Assembly (NCBI GenBank): GCA_003389325.1
Contig: QQVE01000065.1
Span: 62,001 to 126,000 of the forward strand
Length of the DNA: 64,000 nucleotides
Direction: 5' to 3'
Source: Planctomycetota bacterium
GTDB lineage: Bacteria; Planctomycetota; Planctomycetia; Pirellulales; PALSA-1355
Shown here: piece by piece, positions 54,947 through 63,745 of the stretch
How the letters are laid out: each line of letters begins with the position of its first letter
How positions within the stretch are numbered: position 1 is the first letter of the stretch
Notes under the pieces: generated by a model
What the model saw: only the letters and a program-made list of their open reading frames with translations
Told to the model about the DNA's origin: nothing
Database searches by the model: none
Translations under genes and position numbers: made by a program

Positions 54947-56690
54947 AGGTGCTGCCTTCGCCCATGGTGCTGTCGACGGTGACGCGGCCGTGGTGGGCCT
55001 GCACGATGTGTTTGACGATGGCCAGGCCGAGCCCCGTGCCGCCCAGCTTGCGGCTGCGAGCGCGATCGACGCGGTAGAAGCGTTCGAAGATGCGCGACAC
55101 GTGTTCGTCGGCGATGCCGCTGCCGTGATCGGTGACGCTGATCTGCAGCTCGCCGGCCAGGGGCGTCACGCGCAGGTCGACCTCGCTTTCCGGCTCGCTG
55201 TACTTGATGGCGTTGTCGAGCAGGTTCACGACGGCTTGCTCCAGCAGCAGCGGATTGACGCTGGCTCTCAGGCCGTCGGGGCAGTCGAGTTTGACGTCGA
55301 TCTGGCGGTCGCGGGCCGCGTTCATGCAACTGGCCACGGCATTGTCGAGGATGCCTCGCAGCGGCGTCGGCTCGAGTTGCAGGTCTTCGCTTTCCTCGCT
55401 CTGCTCGATCTTCGACAGGGCCAGCAGGTCTTCGATGATCGCATGTAAACGATCGGCCTGCTTGGCCACGATGCGCAGGAACCGGTCCGAATCGGTGGGG
55501 TCGCGCATGGCGCCGTCGAGCAGCGTCTCGACGAACCCCTTGATCGACGTGACGGGCGTCTTGAGCTCGTGCGAGACGTTGGCCACGAAGTCGCGGCGAA
55601 TGTGCTCGAGCTTGCGAAAGTCGGTCACGTCGTTGAGCACGATCACGGCACCAAGGGGACGCCCGTCGGGGTCGTTCAGCGCAGCGCCGTGCGCCTGCAT
55701 CACGCGCTCGCGTTCGCCCAGCAGCAGCACGTCGCCCTCGACGGCTTCGCCGTTGGCAAGCGCTCGGGTCACGATGCGGCTCAGGTCGGCGTTGCGCACG
55801 ACTTCGTTCAGGCGGCGTCCCTGCACTTCGGTGGGATCGAGGTTCAACAGCCGGCTCAGCGCGCGGTTGACGCTAATGATCCGCTCGCCGCTGTCGACCG
55901 CCAGCACGCCTTCGGCCATGCCGGCGAGCACGGCATTCTGTTCGTTGTTCTGCCGCGTCAGGGTGTTGATGCGGTTCTGAATCTTGTCGGCCATGGCGTT
56001 GAAGGCGGCCGCCAATTCGGCCGGCTCGCGCGTTTCGGGCAGGGTGACGCGGGCCCCCAACTGCCCAGCGCCAAAGCGATCGACGACCGCTGCGAGCTGC
56101 TCGACCGGCTCGGCCAGTTGCCGCGCCGTGCGCCAGGCCACCGGCACCGCCAGGGCGGCCAATACCACGGCCAAGATCACCGTCCACCAGCGCATTTGCA
56201 CCGCGGCTTGATCGAGCCAGCCGAGCCTCTTGGAAAGGTAGAACACGCCGATCAGCCGGTCGTGCCGCATGATCGGCACGCCCATGTAGATCACGCGCTG
56301 GTTCAGGCCGGCGTTAAACCGCACCTGGTAACCGGGACGGCCGTCGAGGGCGCCGCCGATTTCGGGGCGGTCGGCCTGTTGGTCGAACTCGTCGGGCCGG
56401 CCGCGGCTGTCGGCGGCCACCTGCCCGTCGGGCAAGAGCAGCGTGACGCGCAGCCCGAGCGTCTCGTCGAGTCGCCGGGTCAAGCGCTCGAACTCGCGTG
56501 GATCTTCCGGGATGCCGGGTCCGAGTCGTCCGTCGAGAAAGTCGGCCCAGCCGGCCAGATCGTTCCGGGTCGATTCGAGCAGGCTATGGTCGAGGATCGA
56601 TAAGGCCACCCAGCCGAAGCTGAGGGCCGCCACCAGGACCAAGAGGCCGAAGGGGAGAAAAAGCTGCCACACTAAGCGGCGCTTCGGCAT
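54921..56690 (-). CDS. phoR: PhoR-type sensor histidine kinase
   Basis: The 589-residue kinase has an N-terminal membrane helix (LFLPFGLLVLVAALSFGWVAL), a periplasmic loop, a second helix (about 165-185), HAMP, PAS, the phospho-accepting His in VANVSHELKTPVTSIKGF, and the ATPase boxes NLLDNAIKYS, DHGSGI and GTGLGLAIVKHIVQ. It lies 3 bases after the PhoB-like gene. PAS plus HisKA after one periplasmic loop is the PhoR architecture. A role in phosphate control is likely but unproven. Confidence 0.86.
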   Translation of the reverse strand: MPKRRLVWQLFLPFGLLVLVAALSFGWVALSILDHSLLESTRNDLAGWADFLDGRLGPGIPEDPREFERLTRRLDETLGLRVTLLLPDGQVAADSRGRPDEFDQQADRPEIGGALDGRPGYQVRFNAGLNQRVIYMGVPIMRHDRLIGVFYLSKRLGWLDQAAVQMRWWTVILAVVLAALAVPVAWRTARQLAEPVEQLAAVVDRFGAGQLGARVTLPETREPAELAAAFNAMADKIQNRINTLTRQNNEQNAVLAGMAEGVLAVDSGERIISVNRALSRLLNLDPTEVQGRRLNEVVRNADLSRIVTRALANGEAVEGDVLLLGERERVMQAHGAALNDPDGRPLGAVIVLNDVTDFRKLEHIRRDFVANVSHELKTPVTSIKGFVETLLDGAMRDPTDSDRFLRIVAKQADRLHAIIEDLLALSKIEQSEESEDLQLEPTPLRGILDNAVASCMNAARDRQIDVKLDCPDGLRASVNPLLLEQAVVNLLDNAIKYSEPESEVDLRVTPLAGELQISVTDHGSGIADEHVSRIFERFYRVDRARSRKLGGTGLGLAIVKHIVQAHHGRVTVDSTMGEGSTFTIHLRAV

Positions 56691-56693
56691 GGA

Positions 56694-57383
56694 CTATTCC
56701 TTGAAGCGGTACCCGACTCCTCGTACCGTTTCAATATAACTTCCCAGGTCCCCCATTTTCTTCCTCAATCCGGCGACCTGCACGTCGACGCTGCGTTCGG
56801 TGACCGGATAATCCTCGCCTTTGACGGCGTCGACGATCTGGCTCCGTGAAAAGGCCCAGCCCGGTTTTCGGGCCAAAAACTGCAACAAGCGGAATTCGGT
56901 GAACGTCAGATCGACCGGCTGGCCCCGCAGCAGCACTTCGTGCCGCCCGGGATGGATCACCAGCTCGTGGACGCGGATCGTGCTGGGGTCGTCGTCGGCC
57001 GGCGAGGCCAGTTGGCGCCGCAGCACGGCGCGGATGCGAGCCAGCAACACTCTAGGACTAAAGGGCTTAGTGATGTAGTCGTCGGCCCCAAGTTCCAGCC
57101 CACTAACGACGTCGGCCTCTTCGGTCTTGGCCGTCAGCATCATAATCGGGATGTGCTGCGTCTGCGGGTTGCTCTTGAGAATCTTGCAGACCCCGAGCCC
57201 GTCGACCGTGGGCAGCATCAGATCCAACAGGATCACGTCGGGAATGCTGACCTTCGCCTCTTGAATGGCTTCTTCGCCGGTGGCGACGCAGCGAACCTGA
57301 TAGCCTTCCTTGGTGAGATTGTAGCGCACCAACTCCAGCAGATCCTCCTCGTCGTCGACGACGAGGATACGTTGCGCTGCCAT
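56694..57383 (-). CDS. phoB: PhoB-type response regulator
   Basis: The 229-residue protein (ATG 57383) has a receiver domain (RILVVDDEEDLLELV, phospho-Asp in VILLDLMLP, Lys in ITKPFSPRVL) and an OmpR-type winged-helix (TFTEFRLLQFLARKPG and RSVDVQVAGLRKK). An upstream ATG at 57437 would add 18 residues but has no better ribosome site. It forms an operon with phoR and is a good candidate activator of the pst genes at 13.5-19.3 kb. Confidence 0.86.
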   Translation of the reverse strand: MAAQRILVVDDEEDLLELVRYNLTKEGYQVRCVATGEEAIQEAKVSIPDVILLDLMLPTVDGLGVCKILKSNPQTQHIPIMMLTAKTEEADVVSGLELGADDYITKPFSPRVLLARIRAVLRRQLASPADDDPSTIRVHELVIHPGRHEVLLRGQPVDLTFTEFRLLQFLARKPGWAFSRSQIVDAVKGEDYPVTERSVDVQVAGLRKKMGDLGSYIETVRGVGYRFKE

Positions 57384-57635
57384 ATCGACCAATTCCGCTA
57401 GACCCGCTGGTGCCTCTCGACTCGTCATGGATACCATGGCAATATTAGCGTTCGGTTAGAGAAACGTTCGGATTCTACACGGACCGTTCGGGTGGCTTGC
57501 AGCCCTCGGAATCGTGCAACGGCGCGTTCCCCTGCGCGCTAAACGTCCTTCGAGCGCCATCATAGCCGAGGTACCCTCCGGCGACTAGGAGTCTGCACAA
57601 GCCCGCCAGGTTGTGGTATCAAGTCGGTCGAATTC

Positions 57636-58511
57636 ATGCTTTCGATCCTGCACATCTCCGACTTGCACTTCGGACCGGCCTACCTGCCGGCGATCGGCGA
57701 GGCGGTTCTCCGCGCCGCCGAAGAACTGCGTCCCGACATCGTCGTGGCCAGCGGCGACTTCACCCAGCGCGCCAAGCAAAGCCAATATGCCGACGCGCGG
57801 GCCTTTCTCGATCGTCTGCCGGGACCGCAGGTCGTCGTGCCGGGAAATCACGACGTTCCGCTGTACCGCGTGTTCGAGCGGATATTTTCGCCGTACGCGC
57901 TGTACCGGCGATACATCTCCGAAGAACTCGACACGGTGCTGACGCGCGACGACGCGGTGATCGTGGCGCTAAACACGACGTCGCCATTGCGCACGATCGT
58001 CAACGGTCGGATTCGCCGCAGCCAGCTCGATTTCTGTGCCAAGGCATTTGCCGACGCTCCGGAGTCGGCCGTGCGGATCGTCGTGGCCCATCATCACTTC
58101 GCCCCCGCGCCCGACTACGACAACGAACAAGACGTGATGTGGCGGGCTCGCGAAGCTTTGGACCGCTTCAACGAGCTGGAGGTCGAGCTGATCATGGGCG
58201 GGCATCTGCACCGCGCCTACATCGGTAACTCGTTGGACATCTACCGCAGCAAGACGCCGGCCAGCGGCATCATTATCGTGCAGAGCGGCACCTCGACGTC
58301 GCGCCGCGGGCGAGCACGCGAGCACGCCAAGAATTCGCTGAACCTGGTGCAGATCGGGCCGGACGTCACGCTGATCACGCATTTCATGTACTTCAGCGAG
58401 TTGGGCGAATTTGCCCCGACCAGCCGGCACACGTTTCCACGCCGCCGCCTGCACTTCCTGCAGCCGGCGGAAAGCGCACCGGCGCAGGCATCGGACGACA
58501 AGGCCTCGTAG
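57636..58511 (+). CDS. Metallophosphoesterase, CpdA-like
   Basis: The 291-residue phosphodiesterase has the binuclear-metal motifs ISDLHFG (residues 7-13), SGDFTQR, PGNHDVPLY, VAHHHFAP and GGHLHRAY. It resembles 3',5'-cyclic-nucleotide phosphodiesterases (CpdA/class III). Full length suits the family. It diverges from the PhoB gene across 252 bases. Substrate unknown. Confidence 0.85.
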   Translation: MLSILHISDLHFGPAYLPAIGEAVLRAAEELRPDIVVASGDFTQRAKQSQYADARAFLDRLPGPQVVVPGNHDVPLYRVFERIFSPYALYRRYISEELDTVLTRDDAVIVALNTTSPLRTIVNGRIRRSQLDFCAKAFADAPESAVRIVVAHHHFAPAPDYDNEQDVMWRAREALDRFNELEVELIMGGHLHRAYIGNSLDIYRSKTPASGIIIVQSGTSTSRRGRAREHAKNSLNLVQIGPDVTLITHFMYFSELGEFAPTSRHTFPRRRLHFLQPAESAPAQASDDKAS

Positions 58512-58521
58512 CACGCAGGCC

Positions 58522-58572
58522 CTAGCAGCCTGTTGAAGTTGGCCAGGATGGCTTACTTCAACGGACTGCTAG
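58522..58572. repeat. 18-base inverted repeat hairpin between convergent genes
   Basis: CTAGCAGCCTGTTGAAGT (58522-58539) and ACTTCAACGGACTGCTAG (58555-58572) are inverted copies with two mismatches and a 15-base loop. The metallophosphoesterase ends 10 bases before, and the lipoprotein stop codon (58569-58571) lies within the right arm. It may terminate both genes or be another REP-like element; like family A it ends in CTAG. Confidence 0.7.
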
Positions 58573-58967
58573 TGCAGCACGTCCACTTCGCCGAGTTCCT
58601 GGTCGAAGCGGATGATCTCCTCGACGGGAATCTTCGTGCCCTTGAGCAAGACGACGTCGAGCGTCTTGATCGGGCGGATGTAATCCAGGGCCGCCGGCGT
58701 GACTTCCGTGCCGCGCAGGTCGATGGCCTTGAGATCTTGAATGTCCCCGAGCGACGCGAGATCGTCGTCCTGCACGAGCGTATCGCGGAGATTCACTTCA
58801 AAGCCGCCGTCGCGAAGATTCACTTCGCCTCCCAGCTCCTGGAACCGAGCCACGGCCTTGGTATGTTCCGGCGGCATCGGGCTGCCGCATCCACTCAGCA
58901 GCGTAGCGAACAGCAGCACCAGCGAAAGCCACGGCACGCGGCAAGAATATGTGCGCAAAGCAAGCAT
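58569..58967 (-). CDS. Lipoprotein with leucine-rich-repeat-like units
   Basis: The 132-residue protein has a lipoprotein signal (LVLLFATLLSGC, Cys27) and two or three LRR-like units (DDLASLGDIQDLKAIDLRGT, then PAALDYIRPIKTLDVVLLKG). It should be lipidated on the envelope. Function unknown. Its stop lies inside the hairpin repeat. Confidence 0.68.
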   Translation of the reverse strand: MLALRTYSCRVPWLSLVLLFATLLSGCGSPMPPEHTKAVARFQELGGEVNLRDGGFEVNLRDTLVQDDDLASLGDIQDLKAIDLRGTEVTPAALDYIRPIKTLDVVLLKGTKIPVEEIIRFDQELGEVDVLH

Positions 58968-59195
58968 GTGTTTTGGATTGGAGAGCGAGGGGTATTCTTG
59001 CGTTCGGCAAGGACAACGGATGAGTCGATTCTAAGATTCTAACTCGGCGCGCGTCCAACCGCCTCCCCGCAGCCCGTAATTGGGTGCCCGAACAAGAAAC
59101 ACCGCGAACCGGACGACCGGTTTTGCGGCGATGCGCGGTTTTTTGCTTGAGCGGCGACCCGGGTCCGCCGTTTTTCTCGGCCTTTGCGGTGCGGC

Positions 59196-61076
59196 TCAGT
59201 CGCCGGCCGCGTCGGAATCGCGCCGCTCGGCGTTGCGCTCGCGACCGCGGAAGCGGCGCGGCGGCAGGACGTCGGCAATGTCCCAATCCTTGGGCACCGC
59301 GATGTCGAACCAGCCGATCATCATTTCTTCCCAGGTCTGATCGCCCCAGCGCACCGGATTCTCGGGGTCCGGGTTGGCCGGATTGTCGGCCGAGTTGTCG
59401 AAGTGCGCCGTGCAATGCATGGTCGTCCCGGCGGGAATCTTGAGCGGCTCCTCGAAGATGTAGCTGGTCTGCCAGTTGAAGTCGTAGCGGGGCATGTTCA
59501 TGATCGTCTCCCGGCTACCATCCGGATACACCAGGTCGTAGCGGAAGTCTTTTCCCCGCAGATGCATGTGCGGGAACACCGACAACAGCAGCACGTCGCG
59601 GCCGTAAGTGCGCTCCGACTCGACCTTGTGGTTGGGCGCGCCGGCCGGAATGTTGAAGAACGCGTTGATGGCGTTCGCGGTCGCCACGCGATACTTGACC
59701 GTCTCGGGATCGACGAACTTCATGCCCACCGAGCTGCGATCCTGTTGCGGCGAGCCGTTGGGTGTGTAGTGCATCTGGAACACGAGCTTCGAGCCGGCCG
59801 GAATCAGCTTGGCCATGCCCTCGGGCAAATGGTGGGGGCGCGTGCCCGGCGCGAATCCGCACAACTGCCCGAACGAGGCCTGGCCTCGGGGCGCCCCGCG
59901 GCCGCTCTTCTTCTCGTCGTCGTCGTCGTCCGGCGACGGCGGCCGCAGGAAAACGATCATGTGGTGCACCACGCCGCGGTTGTCGGGCATGCACTCGGCC
60001 ACGTTGACCCACTTGTCTTCCTTGAAGCCCGGATCGACGACGTAGTAGCGATAGTCGACCGTACCCTCGGCGGGAACGTCGACCGGTTCTTCGGCAATGT
60101 GAAATACCACGTCGGGTCCGCCGGGCATCATCCACTTGCCGGCATACTCCTTCGGCTCGGGCAGCTTGGACGGATCGCCCTCGGGCGCGCCGGCCTCGAC
60201 CCACTCATAGATCAACTCTTTCTCCTTGTCGGAGAGCGAGATGTCGTTGATAAAGTGTCCGACGCCGGCCTCGGGATGCCAGGGGGGCATGCGATTGTCG
60301 CGTACGACCTCTTCGATCATCTCGGCCCAACCGGCGGCTTGTTCGTAGTCCTGCAAAGCGAAGGGCCCGATCTGGCCCGGACGATGGCACTCGACGCACT
60401 TGTCCTGGAAGATCCGCGCGATCTGGTTCGAGTAGGTTACGTCGCTGTCCTCTTCGGCCTCGCGCACGCGGCCGATGAGGCAGCCCTTGGGCTCGGTCTC
60501 CGGCACGCTCACCTCTTTGCCGGCCAGCAGCTCGTCGAGAGCCAGAGCCAGATCGTCGCGCGTGCCCTTGGGCTTGGCGTAGCCGCTGCCGGTGTCGTAG
60601 CCGTATTGATCGTCGACGCGGCCGGCATAGCGGATCACGCGATCTCCGTCGAGCACGAACACCTGCGGCACGCGCGCCGCGCCCATGGCGTCGGCAAGTT
60701 CGTTGTTCAGATCTTTCAGCAGCGGAAAGTTCAATCCGTGCTCGCGGGCGTAGTGCCCCATTTCGGTCACGGCGTCCTGGCGGTTGGGATCGACGCCGAC
60801 GAACGCCACGCCCTTGGATTCGTACTTCTCGGCCAGTTGCGCCAGCCGCGGTGCGTAGAGCTTGCTCAAGGGGCATTCAACGCCGACGAACGCCACGACC
60901 ACGGCTTTGGCGTCCTTGACGTCGGAGAGAGAAAACGGCTGGCCGCGGTAGTCGTTGAGCGAGAAAGACTCGATCTTTTCGCCGAGCTTGGGGCTGACCT
61001 CTTCCTTGGCCCAGGCAGCAGGCGCCACGGCGGCGCACAACATCACGACGAACACGAGCATGCCAAAACGTCTCAT
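59196..61076 (-). CDS. Thioredoxin-fold / cytochrome c / copper type II monooxygenase-like fusion
   Basis: The 626-residue exported protein has a signal peptide (to AWAKE), an AhpC/TSA-like redoxin domain (about 30-185; only one Cys, in VGVECPLS), a haem motif CVECH (227-231) in a short cytochrome-c-like segment, and a C-terminal domain (about 320-590) with HHMIVFLRP (371-379), FPHMHLRGKDF (501-511) and MHCTAHFDNS, resembling the copper sites of peptidylglycine/dopamine monooxygenases. It may pass electrons from haem to copper. Full enzymatic activity is not shown. Confidence 0.85.
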   Translation of the reverse strand: MRRFGMLVFVVMLCAAVAPAAWAKEEVSPKLGEKIESFSLNDYRGQPFSLSDVKDAKAVVVAFVGVECPLSKLYAPRLAQLAEKYESKGVAFVGVDPNRQDAVTEMGHYAREHGLNFPLLKDLNNELADAMGAARVPQVFVLDGDRVIRYAGRVDDQYGYDTGSGYAKPKGTRDDLALALDELLAGKEVSVPETEPKGCLIGRVREAEEDSDVTYSNQIARIFQDKCVECHRPGQIGPFALQDYEQAAGWAEMIEEVVRDNRMPPWHPEAGVGHFINDISLSDKEKELIYEWVEAGAPEGDPSKLPEPKEYAGKWMMPGGPDVVFHIAEEPVDVPAEGTVDYRYYVVDPGFKEDKWVNVAECMPDNRGVVHHMIVFLRPPSPDDDDDEKKSGRGAPRGQASFGQLCGFAPGTRPHHLPEGMAKLIPAGSKLVFQMHYTPNGSPQQDRSSVGMKFVDPETVKYRVATANAINAFFNIPAGAPNHKVESERTYGRDVLLLSVFPHMHLRGKDFRYDLVYPDGSRETIMNMPRYDFNWQTSYIFEEPLKIPAGTTMHCTAHFDNSADNPANPDPENPVRWGDQTWEEMMIGWFDIAVPKDWDIADVLPPRRFRGRERNAERRDSDAAGD

Positions 61077-61139
61077 GGCTGGCCTTCCGGCTGAGGGACC
61101 GAAGATAGGAACGCGACGCGAAATGCCTCTTGTCGTGTT

Positions 61140-61169
61140 ATCATATCGCCGTTTTCGCCCCGGTTGCAA
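61140..61169 (-). promoter_or_regulatory. Promoter candidate of the redox fusion gene
   Basis: TTGCAA (61169-61164), an 18-base spacer and TATGAT (61145-61140) on the minus strand, 64 bases upstream of the gene start. The 319-base gap 61077-61395 also holds the leader of the divergent sigma gene and nothing else that I recognise. Confidence 0.55.
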
Positions 61170-61395
61170 GACTTTTGCCTTGCCTTCGAGCGGCTCGGCG
61201 GAGGGGGCGTGAGCCAGCGGCAGGCCCTTGGCTCGGCCCAGGGCCGAAACTCCTCAGCGTTTGCGGCATTTAATAGGTTAGGACCTGCGGCAAGTGCCTG
61301 CACGCCCGGCGGCCGGTGCGCCCGCCTGTGCTAAACTGAAAGACTCCCGCGAGGGAAGATGGCTACCCTCCGAACTTCGACAGTGAGGCGCCCCG

Positions 61396-62031
61396 TTGGC
61401 GGTCAGCGAATCCTCGGCCCAGCAGTACCAACTGCAAGATCCGGACGTGCGGCTGATGCTCCAGGTCCGCGACGATAACGCCGCGGCGTTCGACGAGTTG
61501 ATGCTCCGCTACCAGAATCGGCTGGTGACGGTGCTCGAGCATCTGGTCGGCCGACGCGACCAGGCCGAAGACCTGGCCCAGGAGGTGTTCTTGCGGGTGT
61601 ATCGGGCCCGCAAGCGCTACGTGCCGGGGGCCAAGTTCTCGACCTGGCTGTACACGATTGCCAATCACGTGGCGGCCAACGCGCTGCGCTCCCGTTCGCG
61701 TCGGCACGAAGTGAACGTTACCGGCAAGGTCAGCGAGTCGGGCGCGTCGAGCTTTCTCGACAAGATGGCCGTGGCCGCCAGCGGCGCAATGCCCGCCAGG
61801 CAGCTCGACAAGGCCGAGCTGCGCGGGATCGTTCGCGAGGCGCTCGAGGGACTGAACGAGCGGCAACGCATGGCCGTGCTACTCAACAAGTTCGAGGGGC
61901 TCAGCTATGCCGACATCGCCGAAGCCATGGAGATGACGCCCCAGGCCATCAAGTCGCTGTTGTCGCGGGCACGGGTCAACTTGAAGGAGATTTTGGAGCC
62001 CTATTTGGAGGACGGCACGAGGCCGCAATAG
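61396..62031 (+). CDS. ECF-type sigma factor with TTG start
   Basis: The 211-residue sigma factor starts at TTG 61396; no ATG or GTG gives the complete sigma2 region. Sigma2 contains LVGRRDQAEDLAQEVFLRVY and FSTWLYTIANHV, and sigma4 contains LNERQRMAVLLNKFEGLSY and MTPQAIKSLLSRARVNLKE. An anti-sigma-like gene follows after 54 bases. It is a second ECF system in this window. Confidence 0.85.
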   Translation: MAVSESSAQQYQLQDPDVRLMLQVRDDNAAAFDELMLRYQNRLVTVLEHLVGRRDQAEDLAQEVFLRVYRARKRYVPGAKFSTWLYTIANHVAANALRSRSRRHEVNVTGKVSESGASSFLDKMAVAASGAMPARQLDKAELRGIVREALEGLNERQRMAVLLNKFEGLSYADIAEAMEMTPQAIKSLLSRARVNLKEILEPYLEDGTRPQ

Positions 62032-62085
62032 AGCAAAACGCGGCACGGCGGACGGGGCAAGCCGCCGGCCGGCTGAGAATCAACG

Positions 62086-62583
62086 ATGAGCCAAGAACCT
62101 TCCAATCAGACACTGTACGACGAGCTGACGGCGTACCTCGATGGCGAGCTCGATGCCGAGGCCGTGCGCCGCGTCGAAGAACGGCTGGCCCGCGACGCCG
62201 ACTATCGCCAGGAGCTGCACAAGCTGGAGCGCGCCTGGGATCTGCTCGATGGGTTGCCGCGGGCGACGGTCGACGACGAGTTCACCAAGTCGACGCTCGA
62301 AATGGTTGCGCTGTCCGCCTCGCAGGAGGCCGAAGCCGTAGCCCAGGAACTGCCTCGTCGCCGCCGTCGGCAGCGGATCGTGGGCATCGTGTCGATGGTC
62401 GCGGCCCTGCTGGTGGGGTTCGTGGTCGGCACGCAGATCTGGCCCGACCCCAATCGCGACATGCTCATGGACCTGCCGGTGCTCGAAGATCTCGACTTGT
62501 TCTACCAGGCCGATAACATCGAGTTCCTGCGGTTGCTCGAAGAGGAAGATCTGTTTCCCGCCGAGGGTCCGGATGAATCCTGA
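62086..62583 (+). CDS. Anti-sigma-factor-like membrane protein
   Basis: The 165-residue protein has an N-terminal helical segment with LYDELTAYLDGELDAEAVRR, typical of zinc-less anti-sigma domains, an Arg-rich stop (PRRRRRQRIV), one membrane helix (IVGIVSMVAALLVGFVVG) and a short acidic exported tail. It should restrain the sigma factor upstream. It overlaps the next gene by 11 bases. Confidence 0.78.
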   Translation: MSQEPSNQTLYDELTAYLDGELDAEAVRRVEERLARDADYRQELHKLERAWDLLDGLPRATVDDEFTKSTLEMVALSASQEAEAVAQELPRRRRRQRIVGIVSMVAALLVGFVVGTQIWPDPNRDMLMDLPVLEDLDLFYQADNIEFLRLLEEEDLFPAEGPDES

Positions 62584-63592
62584 GCCGCATCCTGCATCGC
62601 ACGAACCCTGGTGGCGCGTGGCCGCGGTGCCGGCCGTACTCGTATCGGCCTGCCTGGCGATGGCCGCCGACGGACGTCCCAGTTCGCAAGAGCTCGCCGC
62701 CCGCCGGGCCGAGGTGGCCTCGATGTCGGCCGCCGAGCAGCAGGAGTTGCTGCGCCGCTGGGAACGCTTTCAGGCGCTACCCGCCGCAGAGCAGGAACGC
62801 CTGCGGAAGCTGCAGGCCGAAATTGCAGCCGACCCGAACTCCGAGCGCCTGCGAGAGGTGCTCGCTCAGTATCACGAGTGGCTCAAGACGATCACTCCCG
62901 CCGAGCGGGCGTCGCTGGCCGAGTTGTCGCCCCGTGCCCGGGTCAAGGAAATCGAACGGATCCAGCGCCGCGACCGCTTCGAGCAGCGGCTCGAAGCGCT
63001 CGAGCCGAGCGACTTCGACGAAATCCGCCGCTGGATCGACGACCTCGTCGAGCAACATCGCGAGGAACTGGTCGAAGGCCTTTCGGGCCGCTACCGCGCC
63101 ATGTACGAGCACCGCAGCGATCCCGACGCCAAGAAAATGGTGCTGGTCTATCGCTTGTTCGCGCATCGCGGCCGCGACGAATCGCTGGTCACCGCCGACG
63201 ACGTGCAGCTCCTCACCGACAGCCTGTCGGAGTCGGCACGGGCCAAGCTGGATGAAGCGACCACGGCCAAGGAGCGGCGGCGCACGATCGGGGGCTGGCT
63301 GTTTGCGACGCTGGGGCAGAATCACTCCTGGCACGGCGGGCGGCACGCCAATCCGATGGTGGGTGAAGAGCTGCTGCGTTTCTTGCAGAACGACGTGGAG
63401 CCGGGCAAGCGCGAGGAGCTGCTCAAGAAGCCCCGCGAGGAAATGCTACGGGAGTTGCGGCGGATGTACTTCGAGCGCGAGCTGCGCCGCGGCCCTCCCC
63501 GCCCTTCGTTCGACGACCGTCGCCCCGGCCCCGGCCCCCGCAGCCGGCCACCCGCTTCCGACCGCGAAAAGCCTCGTAAGCCGAAGCCGTAG
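62573..63592 (+). CDS. Exported helical protein of the second sigma cluster, unknown
   Basis: The 339-residue protein has a signal-like segment (VAAVPAVLVSACLAMA, no clear lipobox) and is almost all helix after it, with charged coiled-coil stretches, for example AAEQQELLRRWERFQALPAA. It ends in a Pro/Arg-rich tail. ATG 62573 overlaps the anti-sigma gene by 11 bases, so it is translationally coupled. I recognise no domain; it may be an envelope sensor for the sigma system. Confidence 0.7.
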   Translation: MNPEPHPASHEPWWRVAAVPAVLVSACLAMAADGRPSSQELAARRAEVASMSAAEQQELLRRWERFQALPAAEQERLRKLQAEIAADPNSERLREVLAQYHEWLKTITPAERASLAELSPRARVKEIERIQRRDRFEQRLEALEPSDFDEIRRWIDDLVEQHREELVEGLSGRYRAMYEHRSDPDAKKMVLVYRLFAHRGRDESLVTADDVQLLTDSLSESARAKLDEATTAKERRRTIGGWLFATLGQNHSWHGGRHANPMVGEELLRFLQNDVEPGKREELLKKPREEMLRELRRMYFERELRRGPPRPSFDDRRPGPGPRSRPPASDREKPRKPKP

Positions 63593-63595
63593 CCC

Positions 63596-63740
63596 GTTTA
63601 GCCCGGAGCCGCCGGCGACGGCGCGTCGCTTCGTTTCTTGATTCACGCACGAGTCCGCGCATTGCCAGCGAAGCTGTGCGGCGACCGCAATCTCGCGGCA
63701 CTGCCGCCTACGCGCCGTCGCCGGTGGCTCCTGGCTAAAC
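63596..63740. repeat. Palindromic repeat family B, complete copy
   Basis: A 31-base left arm (63596-63626, starting GTTTAGCCCGGAGCC) matches the right arm (63710-63740) inverted at 29 of 31 bases, with an 84-base middle. It starts 3 bases after the upstream gene and ends 5 bases before the sppA stop. A half copy lies at 33675. It may be a MITE-like element or bidirectional terminator. Confidence 0.85.
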
Positions 63741-63745
63741 GGGGG

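Noticed and set aside
59184-61094. Plus-strand open frame of about 630 codons opposite the redox fusion gene
   Set aside because: Antisense composition, no domain, and it covers every motif of the minus-strand gene.
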